The notes below the pieces were generated by a model, which was not told where the DNA came from, made no database searches, and worked only from the letters and a program-made list of their open reading frames with translations. From the NCBI RefSeq assembly GCF_000430545.1, contig NZ_AUMF01000009.1:124001-188000 (forward strand): a stretch of DNA of 64,000 nucleotides, read 5' to 3'. Below, in pieces: positions 53,443 through 63,058 of the stretch; the first letter of the stretch is position 1, and every line of letters begins with the position of its first letter. Origin of the DNA: Tenacibaculum ovolyticum DSM 18103. GTDB lineage: Bacteria; Bacteroidota; Bacteroidia; Flavobacteriales; Flavobacteriaceae. The translations under genes were made by a program, and so were the position numbers.

Positions 53443-54339
53443 TTATTCTGCTGTTGTTTTTGCTTCACCTTCTTTATTCTTAGAAACACGTCGTACATAC
53501 AAAACAGTTTTGTTTTTTATTTTATTACCTATTACATCTCCATCAAAATCAAGCATTCTTGTAAAAATAGGCATTGGTAACCACTTGTTAGTATATAATA
53601 TCCAACCATAAGGTCCGTTACCGTCTTCTAGTTCTATAATGTTATTTGGAAATCGTATGTTTTGATCGTCTATAAATCGATTAAACCATCTACCTAAGCT
53701 TACATCTTCTGGAAGTTTTACAGAAAAAGAAGCGTATTCCTTTGCTTCTGGTGATCGCTTAACTTTTACTGTTACCTGCATTAATCTAAAAGTATCTACG
53801 CTGTTCCAATACTCTTCATCATTAAGTTCATTATTAACAATCCATAGTTTATAAAACGGACTTGGTATTTGTAAATACATGCTTCTAGAAAACACATAAA
53901 AAGGCGGTACTAAAAACCACAAAACAGTTAACATAGCCCATAATTCATATCCTAATTCGTTTGCCCAAGAGAACACAAAATAGTATGCCCATGATGCTAA
54001 TATTACAGCGATAAATAACCCCAATATCATTAACCATTTATTTTCTTTAAACCCTATGTCTTTAAAGAAATTTGTGGTAGAAAACCAGTTAAATAAAAAG
54101 CCTAGAAGTAAATAACAGCATATAGAAATAACTAACCCTCCCCATATAAATTCATACTTTAAAAACCCTAATAAACTAGGGAGTATTAACAATACTGCTA
54201 ATAATAAAATAAAAATTATTAATTTTTTCAGCTTTAACACTGCTTTTCCTTTTGCAATTGTATTTAAAACTACCGTTGCAACAATCATAACGAGTGGTGC
54301 TAGTAAGTATTTTAAAAAAAAGAGTAATAATACATTCAT
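53443..54339 (-). CDS. tssN: T6SSiii inner-membrane protein TssN
   Basis: This 298-aa protein has five TM segments in the N-terminal half (about residues 3-30, 37-60, 67-90, 101-124 and 133-152). A soluble C-terminal domain follows with 'LRLMQVTVKVKRSPEAKEY'-type strands (first residue F in the sequence), 'LPEDVSLGRWFNRFIDDQNI' and 'IELEDGNGPYGWILYTNKWL'. The combination is characteristic of TssN, found only in T6SSiii, where it is thought to take the place of the TssL/TssM anchor. It lies 22 bases after tssG and 50 before tssK. Confidence 0.85.
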   Translation of the reverse strand: MNVLLLFFLKYLLAPLVMIVATVVLNTIAKGKAVLKLKKLIIFILLLAVLLILPSLLGFLKYEFIWGGLVISICCYLLLGFLFNWFSTTNFFKDIGFKENKWLMILGLFIAVILASWAYYFVFSWANELGYELWAMLTVLWFLVPPFYVFSRSMYLQIPSPFYKLWIVNNELNDEEYWNSVDTFRLMQVTVKVKRSPEAKEYASFSVKLPEDVSLGRWFNRFIDDQNIRFPNNIIELEDGNGPYGWILYTNKWLPMPIFTRMLDFDGDVIGNKIKNKTVLYVRRVSKNKEGEAKTTAE

Positions 54340-54360
54340 TAGTTTATTGGTATATATATT

Positions 54361-55347
54361 TTAAATACTTAATATTATTTCTTGTTGTTCTTTTGCTTTT
54401 ACTTTTACTTGTTGTTCTTTTTTATTAGCAGCCACTAACACCGTATCATACCCTAAGTAGTTTACTCCTAATTGAAACTCATTACTGTATAGAATTTGAT
54501 GTTCTACTATAATCTCTCTATTAGAAAAAGTAAAAAATTCTAATATTTTTTTAATAATACTTCTATTTTTTTGCAGCTCCTTATATTCTTGATGTTCTTC
54601 TAGCAGCATAATAGCTTTAATATTGTCTTGTTCACTTATTACAGCTCCTTGAGTACCTATATCATATCCTAATATTCCTTCTCCCAAAGCCATAAAAGGG
54701 CTTTCATTTATTACACATAACTGATACTTTAATGCTACGCTAAACCCTAATATAGATCGCAATAGTATTTCTAATTCTGGTAAATTTTCTTTTAATTGCT
54801 CAGAATTACATAAATTAAGAAAAAGTTTATATAATTGTTCTTTTCGTAATGGAATGTCTTTTTTTATAATAGCTTTTGCAAAAGAAAATAAGTTTTCTTT
54901 TGCATAATCATCTGTAAAAATATTAAGATGCCTATTTGATAATTTTAGTTTTTCTTCAAACAAAAAAGTATCAAAAGGTATAAAAAAGTGAATATTTTCT
55001 TCTTCTTTTTTACGGTTTTCACGTATTGCATCTACCACCTCTTTATTACTCATCGAAGGTGTGCTAATAACTAATGGATGAAATAATATTTCGGGTAACT
55101 GATGGTAAATACTATTACGGCTTAAATGAATAAAAACACTATTCGCCTGGGGTATCATACTTAAAGGATCGTAACTAGTTAAATCTAGAACGTCTTTTGA
55201 AAATGCCCTACTATTCATACCATGATTTTGTATCCAAACATTACTGTTTTTCGAGTCTTTTAAAATGAACATAAGTTCACCATAAAACACTTCTGCTACA
55301 AAACTTGTAATTTCACTTTTCTTTATGTTATCCAAATCCATTACCAT
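54361..55347 (-). CDS. tssG: T6SS baseplate protein TssG-like
   Basis: This 328-aa cytoplasmic protein has 'FIHLSRNSIYHQLPEILFHP' at ~70-90, the beta-rich end 'NEFQLGVNYLGYDTVLVAAN' and a middle helical part. The LGYDT-V turn and general layout recall TssG (typical end '..LG.dtwLG'). Its place between ClpV and TssN agrees with the baseplate subunit TssG of T6SSiii clusters. Sequence similarity to proteobacterial TssG is very weak, so the assignment leans on position and size. Confidence 0.7.
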   Translation of the reverse strand: MVMDLDNIKKSEITSFVAEVFYGELMFILKDSKNSNVWIQNHGMNSRAFSKDVLDLTSYDPLSMIPQANSVFIHLSRNSIYHQLPEILFHPLVISTPSMSNKEVVDAIRENRKKEEENIHFFIPFDTFLFEEKLKLSNRHLNIFTDDYAKENLFSFAKAIIKKDIPLRKEQLYKLFLNLCNSEQLKENLPELEILLRSILGFSVALKYQLCVINESPFMALGEGILGYDIGTQGAVISEQDNIKAIMLLEEHQEYKELQKNRSIIKKILEFFTFSNREIIVEHQILYSNEFQLGVNYLGYDTVLVAANKKEQQVKVKAKEQQEIILSI

Positions 55348-55350
55348 GAA

Positions 55351-57789
55351 TTATTGCTTTTCCCAGATTAAACTATCGTCTTTATAATCTACCAACACAA
55401 CATCATCAGAAATTACACTTTCTGACACAATCATTCTTGATATTGTTTTTTTAAGATATGTACGAATAACTCCTGATATCGGTCGAGCTCCATACGTTTT
55501 TGAATATCCTTTTTTAGATAAATATTTTAAAGCTTCTTCAGATAAATTAAGTGTTATGTTTTTTTGCTGCTTTAGTTGCTTTTGAAGGCTTTTAAATTGT
55601 AAACCAAAAATCATTTGTGCCACTTCTTCATTAATTGGAGCAAAAGGTACAACCTCAGTAATCCTTCCTAAAAATTCAGGTCTAAAGTGATCGCTCATTA
55701 CTTCTATTAATTGATTTGAAGGTGGTATTTTATTTTCTTCGAATTGATCTGAAATCCATTGACTACCAATGTTAGAGGTGAAAATGATTATTGCATTAGA
55801 AAAATCTCCTTCACGTCCTAATTTATCATGAATATGTCCTTCATCCATAATTTGTAAAAAAACATCATATACAGAACTATGTGCTTTTTCAATCTCATCA
55901 AATAAAATAATCGAATATGGTTTTTCTCTTATTTTGTTAACTAACATCCCTCCTTCTTCATACCCTACATATCCTGGAGGTGCTCCATATAAAAGAGCTG
56001 CTGAATGTTCTTCTTTAAATTCTGACATATCAAAACGAATCATTGCGCTTTCATCATCAAAAAGTAATTCTGCTAAAGATTTTGTAAGTTCTGTTTTACC
56101 AGTTCCTGTTGGCCCTAAAAAGAAAAATGAACCTATTGGTTGTTTTGGATTACTTAAACCACTTCTAGATTCTATAATAGCATCTGATAAGGTGGTAATA
56201 GCATGGTCTTGTCCTTTTACTCTTGCTTGTAAACGCTCTTCAATATTTAAAAGTCGTTCTTTTTCTTCTGCTTGTATTTTTCCAATAGGAATTCCTGTTA
56301 TACTTGCTACCATTGCAGAAATTTCATGTGCTGTAACTTCTTTAATTGGCTGTATTGCTATTTCTTTTGCTTCTGCTAAATACGCTTCTAAGCTTTGTAC
56401 CAATACATCTTCTTCTTTTATAGCAAGAATATCATATTTACTTGAAATATTATTTAGTATTACAGGACTTACTTTATCTGTTGTTAGACGGTATAAAAAA
56501 TAAAGATTGGTTATAGAGTCTTTCTCACCCAAAACCACACTTTTTAATTGTGCTTGTAATACTTCTATTTCTTTTAGCGAATTAGCATTACTAGTATGAA
56601 CAGACGCTAGTGTTCTATCTAATAATTCTATTGCCCCATAAGGTAATTTGTTTTCTTTAAAATATCTTTTTGAGTATTGCACCGATTCGGTAATCGCTTC
56701 TTCTGATATTTTTAATTGATAGTATGCTGTTAATTTATATCTATGGTTGTCTAAACATTTAAGCAACACCATCATTTCTAGTTCTTCGAGCTTTATAACT
56801 TCAAGCTTACGATTAATAGAATGTTTCTCTACAGTTTTTCTATAGGCATCTGGATTAATAGATGCGATAAGGTTTATTCCTCCATTATTAAGTTCAGCTG
56901 AAATCAAATTACTAACCGCTCCAGATCCTCCTTGGGTTCCTTCAATTAGTACTTGTATATCATCAATAATAAAAAGACAATTTTCTAATTTCCCTATTTT
57001 ATCAAAAGTGTCACTTAATTTCTTAGCTACATCACTTTCGTTAGCACTATTTGCTAATAACTTAGATGCGTTAAGTCCTATTATTTGCTTTTCAGAAACC
57101 AAAGGGTTTTCTGATTCTGCAATATGCTTAATTAAACCTTTAATAATTCCTGTTTTTCCAACACCAGAATCACCAACTAATAAAACACCTCTATTTTCTT
57201 GTCGTTCAAGACTTTCTAAAATACTTCTTATTTCTTTATCTCTCCCTAAAATTAAGGTTCCTTCGTCTAGATTTTTTTGGGTAATAAGGTTGGTACAATA
57301 TGGTATTGACTCAATTAATTCAACCTGCTCGCTATCTGTTAAATTTTTTGAAGAAAAAACTGGAGATTCATATATCTTATAAAACTCTGCTTCAGTTACA
57401 GAAAGGGTTTCTAATTGTTTGTTTGTATATACAACACCTTCTCTAAGAATGGCTATAAATACACAAAGTCCGTCTATATAATCGGTACCTAATTTTAATT
57501 TTGACCTTTCTGACTCTTCAAATACTTTATCTACCTCACTATCTGGTAATGGTTCTGTTCCAGCTTGATCTTCTGATTCATAAATTTCTTTTCGCATTTC
57601 GAACCATTCTTGCAAGTAATCAACATCTTTACCCATACTAGATAATACGTCGCTTACTCCTGTCGATTCATATAGTAATGCTAGAGCTAAATGTGCCACC
57701 CCATATGTTGCGTGCCTATCTTTAGCTGCAAACGATTTCGCTAATCGTACTGCTGATACTAAACTTGCACTAAAATTATTCTCTATCAT
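55351..57789 (-). CDS. tssH: T6SS sheath-recycling ATPase ClpV (TssH)
   Basis: The start is set at ATG 57789 (MIENNFSASLVSAV); the TTG at 57792 is an alternative. The 812-aa protein has a Clp-N repeat domain (1-150), a first AAA module with Walker A 'GDSGVGKT' near 206 and Walker B 'LFIIDDIQ' near 275, a short middle domain, and a second AAA module with Walker A 'GPTGTGKT' near 560, Walker B 'IILFDEIEKAH' near 630 and a ClpB-D2-like C-terminus. It disassembles contracted TssB/C sheath. The first Walker B has Asp in place of the usual catalytic Glu. It lies 7 bases after tssF and 3 before tssG. Confidence 0.9.
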   Translation of the reverse strand: MIENNFSASLVSAVRLAKSFAAKDRHATYGVAHLALALLYESTGVSDVLSSMGKDVDYLQEWFEMRKEIYESEDQAGTEPLPDSEVDKVFEESERSKLKLGTDYIDGLCVFIAILREGVVYTNKQLETLSVTEAEFYKIYESPVFSSKNLTDSEQVELIESIPYCTNLITQKNLDEGTLILGRDKEIRSILESLERQENRGVLLVGDSGVGKTGIIKGLIKHIAESENPLVSEKQIIGLNASKLLANSANESDVAKKLSDTFDKIGKLENCLFIIDDIQVLIEGTQGGSGAVSNLISAELNNGGINLIASINPDAYRKTVEKHSINRKLEVIKLEELEMMVLLKCLDNHRYKLTAYYQLKISEEAITESVQYSKRYFKENKLPYGAIELLDRTLASVHTSNANSLKEIEVLQAQLKSVVLGEKDSITNLYFLYRLTTDKVSPVILNNISSKYDILAIKEEDVLVQSLEAYLAEAKEIAIQPIKEVTAHEISAMVASITGIPIGKIQAEEKERLLNIEERLQARVKGQDHAITTLSDAIIESRSGLSNPKQPIGSFFFLGPTGTGKTELTKSLAELLFDDESAMIRFDMSEFKEEHSAALLYGAPPGYVGYEEGGMLVNKIREKPYSIILFDEIEKAHSSVYDVFLQIMDEGHIHDKLGREGDFSNAIIIFTSNIGSQWISDQFEENKIPPSNQLIEVMSDHFRPEFLGRITEVVPFAPINEEVAQMIFGLQFKSLQKQLKQQKNITLNLSEEALKYLSKKGYSKTYGARPISGVIRTYLKKTISRMIVSESVISDDVVLVDYKDDSLIWEKQ

Positions 57790-57798
57790 CAATTTTTT

Positions 57799-59571
57799 TT
57801 ATATTATATTCACTCGATATGGCGTATTGTGTACAGATTTGCTTTCTAACTGTAACTCTAACGAATGGCCTAATCGTTTTTTATTTTCACTACTTAAATT
57901 ACCTCCTTCATTTAATGAAACCTCTACATTTATAGTTCTAACTAATCCTTGTTTTTTGTTTACCGATATTCCAACTCCTGATTTTACCGATACACTTTTA
58001 AGAACATCGCCAATTGCTACATGTATAAATTCTTTAATATCTTCGTTAGAAACAATTCTATCTTTAGATAATAATCCATATCTAAAATTACTAATCTTTT
58101 CTTTTGCTCCTTTTTTTACAATTCCACCAACAGTATCTGTTAGTAATCGTATACTGTCAGACTCTAGTTCAATTGTTTGATATTGCGTTAGTAAAGTTCC
58201 TTCTTTTATATCATTTGCCAAACCAGCATTTGTAGTCCAATAAACACATTCATACGTGTCTGATGTTTTATATGGAATTGTTTGTAAGTAAACTTTTTCA
58301 CTATTATTACTTACATCTTTAAATCTAAAATTTACTTTACGTTCTAGAGTATCTAACTTATCATTAAGGTCTTCTAAGTAACTATTTAATAAATCGTAGC
58401 CTACTGCCGAGAAAGAACTTCCTTCTTCCCTTACGGTTTGTATTACATCACTTAAAATAGATTTTGCATTACGTTCATCAAACTGCTCAATATCACCATA
58501 ATAAAGAGAAAAAGCTCCCTCCATATTATTTATATCGTTTTTCAATGCGTTTTTATACTTTCTCCCTTGATTGTCAATAAGAGATTCTGCATTTAAAAAA
58601 TATTCTTTTTCATTAAAATAAAGAGAAACTATTTTTCCATTTCTTTTTAAACTATGTTGCTTGTAAGATCTTTTTCTGTTAACAATAGGAAATGTATTTG
58701 TAGAAATAGCTATTTTTTCTAACTCTTCTTTTGTAAAAGCAATTGAAAATGTTATTTCTAACCAAAAAAGTTCTTTGTCATATTCTTCTATCTCTTCTTG
58801 GTTAAATAAATCCTTACATTTGTCTGTTAACTTTTTTCTTTTCTTAGCACTATTACTAAGATCTAAAGTATATAAGTAGTCTTGGTAATATTTTTGTATT
58901 GTAGCGTAATAATGTTCCTTATTTGTAGTTAAATCTTCCTCTTCTTGATATAGGTTTAGTTCATTACCTTCACTATCTTTCACCTTACTCATTTTAAGGT
59001 ATGGATCGAGGTGAGAATCTTTTAATAAAATACTTATTGGTATTTTAGTGATATCGTTTAATAAAGACTCTTCTATATCAATACCAACCCAAATAGTATA
59101 TTCTGGTATTTTACTTTCTTTATAAGAGTTTATAATATGTTTATATCCTTTATTTGTATCAAAAATTAACTGTCTGTCTAAAGCAGTACAATATACATTA
59201 GCTCTTAAAAGTGTTTGTTTTTTAATTGGTGTAAAAAAAACGTCATTTAATTCTCCCTTTACAATTTTTTGAAAGTATAATTGAGTCGTTTTTTCTATTT
59301 TACTAATCTGTTCTGATGGTTGAACGCTTAGTAATGTATGTGATGGTGTAGGCAATGACCAACTTTCATTAACCAATATTTTTGATATTCTTTCTAAAAG
59401 TTTAGCATCAGATACTTTTACTTCTTGATGTACTTTTGATAACTCATAAGAGAATACATCTAAAAACATCTCTACAACTGGATCTACTTTTTGAGTATTC
59501 TCGATACCCCACAGCTGCATAGATCGCATTTTCATGCGTTCTTTAATTTTTTTATAATTGTTATTAACCAT
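57799..59571 (-). CDS. tssF: T6SS baseplate protein TssF
   Basis: This 590-aa cytoplasmic protein has a TssF start: 'MKMRSMQLWGIENTQKVDPV' and 'LLERISKILVNESWSLPTPS', which parallels 'l...l.P.y....Ps'. The middle has 'TIWVGIDIEESLLNDITKIP', the C-terminal half is rich in beta strands ('VYWTTNAGLANDIKEGTLLT'), and the end reads 'SLELQLESKSVHNTPYRVNI'. It builds the baseplate wedge with TssE and TssG. The gene order E-F-H-G is that of other Bacteroidetes clusters. Confidence 0.82.
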   Translation of the reverse strand: MVNNNYKKIKERMKMRSMQLWGIENTQKVDPVVEMFLDVFSYELSKVHQEVKVSDAKLLERISKILVNESWSLPTPSHTLLSVQPSEQISKIEKTTQLYFQKIVKGELNDVFFTPIKKQTLLRANVYCTALDRQLIFDTNKGYKHIINSYKESKIPEYTIWVGIDIEESLLNDITKIPISILLKDSHLDPYLKMSKVKDSEGNELNLYQEEEDLTTNKEHYYATIQKYYQDYLYTLDLSNSAKKRKKLTDKCKDLFNQEEIEEYDKELFWLEITFSIAFTKEELEKIAISTNTFPIVNRKRSYKQHSLKRNGKIVSLYFNEKEYFLNAESLIDNQGRKYKNALKNDINNMEGAFSLYYGDIEQFDERNAKSILSDVIQTVREEGSSFSAVGYDLLNSYLEDLNDKLDTLERKVNFRFKDVSNNSEKVYLQTIPYKTSDTYECVYWTTNAGLANDIKEGTLLTQYQTIELESDSIRLLTDTVGGIVKKGAKEKISNFRYGLLSKDRIVSNEDIKEFIHVAIGDVLKSVSVKSGVGISVNKKQGLVRTINVEVSLNEGGNLSSENKKRLGHSLELQLESKSVHNTPYRVNII

Positions 59572-59651
59572 ATTTTTAGGTTATTAATTGAATTCTCATG
59601 ATTGCATTCTATTTAGAACCTCCAGTTATAATCATCTCGTTAAACTCTTTT

Positions 59652-60080
59652 TTACTGAGATAAAGGACTTACGTACAAAGACGTATTAAAGTTAAAAGCA
59701 ATTCCTGTTTGTATTATGTTTCCTGATACATTTATCACTGCTTTTCTTCTTACTTGAGAATACTTTTCTGAATCTATATCAGTATCAATTTCACTTAAAC
59801 TTACACCTACTTTTATATCAGTAAGTCTTGTTTCGTATTTAACTATTGATTCTAGCAATGATACTCTCACACGTTCTTCCCATTCATAAATCTTCACTAA
59901 TTGATTAAATTCGAGTTCCCATATATCTGATCCAAAATCTGTTCTTCCTGCTACCTCTCCATATCTACTGGTAATCTGCATCATAATATACTGAGCAATA
60001 GACTCTTCTATTAAACACCTATTTTGTGTTCCTCCTTGTAACATCCCAGAAAAATCTATCGGTAATTTTAAATACTTCAT
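59652..60080 (-). CDS. tssE: T6SS baseplate protein TssE (gp25-like)
   Basis: This 142-aa protein has the gp25/lysozyme-like baseplate fold: 'CLIEESIAQYIMMQITSRYG' near 23-42, 'GRTDFGSDIWELEF' and 'WEERVRVSLLESIVKYETRL' in the middle. It ends with two beta strands ('KAVINVSGNIIQTGIAFNFN'). TssE initiates sheath polymerisation on the baseplate. It begins a new run of genes after a 495-base non-coding gap and lies 80 bases before tssF. Confidence 0.85.
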   Translation of the reverse strand: MKYLKLPIDFSGMLQGGTQNRCLIEESIAQYIMMQITSRYGEVAGRTDFGSDIWELEFNQLVKIYEWEERVRVSLLESIVKYETRLTDIKVGVSLSEIDTDIDSEKYSQVRRKAVINVSGNIIQTGIAFNFNTSLYVSPLSQ

Positions 60081-60575
60081 ATGCTTTTAGATTTTAGTAT
60101 ATACAATCTAGTTTGTTTTAAAATATATAGTACAATACTTTATATAAAAAACAAATAACATATTATTGGAAAAAGGTGTGGTAATCAATTATAATTTAAA
60201 AGTCATCTTCTAATTACAACGATAAAGCAGTCTACTTTAAAAAGTTTTCACTTTGATTTACTGTTAGTATATTATGTAAAAACCATCTAAAATAAAAGAT
60301 ACATTAAACCTATCTTTAACAAAGGTTTTATATAAAGGATAAATTAACAATAGACAATGTATATTGTTTTACATAAAACATATTTGTAAAAACACCTAAA
60401 ACCAGTAATACTTATTATTTATATTTTTCTAAAATCGAACTCATTTTAAAAAAACATACTATAACTATCATCTAAGTAAAAGTTATAAAACAATTTGAAT
60501 TTAACAACTCATAAATGCTCCTTAACTTTTACTTAAAATAATAATTTATAAATAAATAGTATTCTTATCTTACTA
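60081..60575. other. non-coding gap between tssC and tssE
   Basis: These 495 very AT-rich bases have no convincing open frame on either strand. They contain weak hairpins (AAACCT/AGGTTT near 60307-60330; TGTTTT/AAAACA near 60362-60380) that may end the tssBC transcript, and must hold the promoter for the tssE-to-tssR operon. A TATTTG-like -7 element is seen on the minus strand near 60150. Function is not evident beyond this. Confidence 0.5.
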
Positions 60576-61937
60576 TTACTCCTGCTTATATTCACTATGC
60601 CATTCAGCATTTTCAGGTCCATCTCCTTTATGACCGTCTAATTGAATAACAAAACTTTTAGCAGGGAAGTATGGTGTGATATGTATATCTAACAACACTC
60701 TATCCTTTTGGTTTGGATCTTGTTCTATTTTCATTACCTTAAACTTCTCAATAAGCTTAGAAGGTCCTTGAATACCATCTAAAAACTTAACTATTTGGCT
60801 TCTTAAATCAGCCTCTGTACGAGTAGTCCAGTTTTCAAAAGCTTTTCTATTTAAGAAATCAAAAAGAACCTTAGTAATATGATCAAACACTCTTACTACA
60901 GAGTATGTTTGTAACCCTAAGTTGTCACCGTTAAATAACGTTTTAGCAGAGAACGCCATAACCTTACTATATTCGTTAACCATAGGAACTAATCCCATTT
61001 TTTCTAATTCTGAAATCTCACTCTTTTTAAGATCAAAACGAACACTTTCAACCTCATTAATTCCACCGAATTTTTTTCCAGCAACAACTTGAGACATTAA
61101 AGTACTGTAAATTTTTCCTGCTAATGCAGATGATGGTGGTACATATAAGTTATCTTCTTCACCTACAACATCGTCTTTTTTTCTACCTAACAACCAGTTA
61201 CAAGACATTAATGTATTTGATTTAAATACATCTCCTCCTGTATGATTTGCGTTGAAAAAGATATCAACAACATCGTCTGGAGACTCTAAATCTTGAAAAT
61301 CTGTTACTAGCATCGTTTTATTATCGTATGCTATTTTCGACCATTTATCTATAACAGCATTCGAACCTAAATATCCAGGGATATTTAATATTCCGTAATT
61401 ACTTCTAAGATCTAAACGATCAAAATTTTGCTTTAACTCATTCCCAACATAATCAATAAACAACGTGTTATCTAAATCTTTTAATTGATCTAAATCAGCG
61501 TTAAGTATTGTTACATTTTTTATTTTATCTGATTCTGCATTCTTATAGAAAAGTGAAACTGACCTATAAGACCTCTCTAAATCTTCTGTAGCTTTAAGCG
61601 CCTTTTTTAAATTCGCATTTAATGTAAGGTCTGCTTTCTCTGAACGGTCTTTTGCAATATCACGCATTCCTTCAGTATCCTTTCCACTAGCTAACAATTC
61701 GATCCAAATATTTAATCGATTTGTTAAGTTTTTTCTCTCTGTTTCCCATTGTTCATCAGTAAGAAAGATATTTCTTCTTGCTTTTCTTTTTGGGTTAAGG
61801 TTAGAGAAACCATCGATTATATTTTCTAAAAAAGAAAAACCACCATATTCAGCTAATACTTCAACTGCAGGTTTTGAACTTTGAATTTGTTTTTCTTGTA
61901 TAGACGCACTCTTTTTTTCTTTTGCTTGTACTGACAT
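60576..61937 (-). CDS. tssC: T6SS contractile sheath large subunit TssC
   Basis: This 453-aa protein is the Bacteroidetes TssC type (DUF5458). The sequence shows 'FIDYVGNELKQNFDRLDLRS', 'NYGILNIPGYLGSNAV', 'VPPSSALAGKIYSTLMSQVV', and 'TYSVVRVFDHITKVLFDFLN' near the C-terminus. It ends with the strand 'LDIHITPYFPAKSFVIQLDG' that exchanges between sheath layers. It pairs with TssB from the gene 35 bases upstream to make the contractile sheath. Confidence 0.92.
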   Translation of the reverse strand: MSVQAKEKKSASIQEKQIQSSKPAVEVLAEYGGFSFLENIIDGFSNLNPKRKARRNIFLTDEQWETERKNLTNRLNIWIELLASGKDTEGMRDIAKDRSEKADLTLNANLKKALKATEDLERSYRSVSLFYKNAESDKIKNVTILNADLDQLKDLDNTLFIDYVGNELKQNFDRLDLRSNYGILNIPGYLGSNAVIDKWSKIAYDNKTMLVTDFQDLESPDDVVDIFFNANHTGGDVFKSNTLMSCNWLLGRKKDDVVGEEDNLYVPPSSALAGKIYSTLMSQVVAGKKFGGINEVESVRFDLKKSEISELEKMGLVPMVNEYSKVMAFSAKTLFNGDNLGLQTYSVVRVFDHITKVLFDFLNRKAFENWTTRTEADLRSQIVKFLDGIQGPSKLIEKFKVMKIEQDPNQKDRVLLDIHITPYFPAKSFVIQLDGHKGDGPENAEWHSEYKQE

Positions 61938-61972
61938 AATAATTTATTGTAATTAGTTTATTAAATTCTCAA

Positions 61973-62434
61973 CTATTGATTGCTTTTCCCTCCTTCGATT
62001 TCACTTAAAGAGTCTTTTAACACTTGAGCAATTGCTGCTCTCGTTTCAGGGTTCTCTAAAGCTTTCTTCAATCCTTTATTAGAGGTAAGTTGACGAATTA
62101 TTTTGGTGTTTTGTTCTTTTTCGATATCTAATCTATTTAAAAAGGCACTATTCTTTTTAATTGATTTAGATCCAAAATCACCAAGATTTTTAAAACTAAT
62201 TTTTTCTTTTACATCTGTTCCTTGTTCGTCTTGAAATTCGACTTCAACATTTGGAGCAAATTCTTCAAACACTTCTTCTACTGTTTGAAGACCATAAACG
62301 GCTTCTGGAGTTACTGGTGCTTCATTTGTTAATTTTTGAATTAATAAAGTTTTGTTAGATGGGATATCCGCAATAGCTTCTCCTGCATCTTTTTTTACTT
62401 CATTACCACCTATACCATAGTTGTACATAGACAT
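61973..62434 (-). CDS. tssB: T6SS contractile sheath small subunit TssB
   Basis: This 153-aa protein begins 'MSMYNYGIGGNEVKKDAGEA', followed by 'QTVEEVFEEFAPNVEVEFQD', and 'EKISFKNLGDFGSKSIKKNS', the TssB-type strand and helix pattern (the I-F-L-DF motif). The C-terminal helix is charged ('LKDSLSEIEGGKSNQ'). It is the first gene of the structural T6SS cluster, 35 bases before tssC. A second ATG (MYNYG) is two codons in. Confidence 0.88.
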   Translation of the reverse strand: MSMYNYGIGGNEVKKDAGEAIADIPSNKTLLIQKLTNEAPVTPEAVYGLQTVEEVFEEFAPNVEVEFQDEQGTDVKEKISFKNLGDFGSKSIKKNSAFLNRLDIEKEQNTKIIRQLTSNKGLKKALENPETRAAIAQVLKDSLSEIEGGKSNQ

Positions 62435-63058
62435 ATTTTTTTTGTTTTTGAGTTATATATTTATTTGTAATTTTCTTTTTCTAATCACTTTTTATTTCAT
62501 TGAAGAAACAAAAGCGGTGCTAAGATACATACTTTCTCATTAAAAAACAATACTTAACTTAGACACATTCTAATTAAATAACAGGTAAAATTAGACACCA
62601 ATAACACGAAAAAACACAATTAAAGAGATCACATTAAAGCATAAAAAAAGTTAAAACCCATGTGAAACGCTAAGGTTTTATTTATAGAAGCCTAGTAAAA
62701 TCTACTTTTTTTTTAAAAATATACTTCGATAAACACTTCTACAACTAAAGTCATAAAAATATTAATCATTTTTTTAGCAGCATATTATAGTACATTTTAC
62801 GTTAAAAAAGTATCAAAATTTAAAGACAAGTATTTTAATACCGAAGAGTATTTAACTTCAAATTAACCAAAGATTAACACCTAAAAGCGATTGTTTTTAT
62901 GGATCACATACAGTCATAAGTACAATTGACACCAATTACTAATAACAAGTTTAATAATAGACAAGAGAAACAAAACTTACTACCCAATATCTATTTAAAT
63001 AAAAAAAACTGCAAGTTTACACTTGCAGTTTTAATTATTTTATAATAAACCAATAAAA
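62435..63058. other. non-coding region upstream of tssB
   Basis: These 624 bases between tssB (divergent-side start) and the end of prfA hold the prfA terminator at 63005-63032 and probably the tssB promoter. I find no consensus TAnnTTTG element or open frame of note; the DNA is rich in A/T runs. Confidence 0.5.
63005..63032 (-). terminator. terminator of prfA
   Basis: AAAACTGCAAG (63005-63015) and CTTGCAGTTTT (63022-63032) form an 11-bp stem with a 6-base loop, 27 bases after the prfA stop on the minus strand. Confidence 0.8.

Noticed and set aside
55934..56503. Plus-strand open frame of 189 codons opposite clpV
   Set aside because: It is antisense to a strongly conserved ATPase gene, has a composition typical of the complementary strand and no recognisable domain.
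31752..62434. Prophage or phage-tail-like particle
   Set aside because: The sheath, gp25-like and VgrG proteins are phage-related, but ClpV, TssK, TssN, TssO and TssR and the lack of capsid, terminase, portal and lysis genes identify a T6SS.
47053..62434. TssQ lipoprotein expected in T6SSiii
   Set aside because: No lipoprotein gene is visible within the structural cluster; I did not force the 258-aa winged-helix protein into that role.
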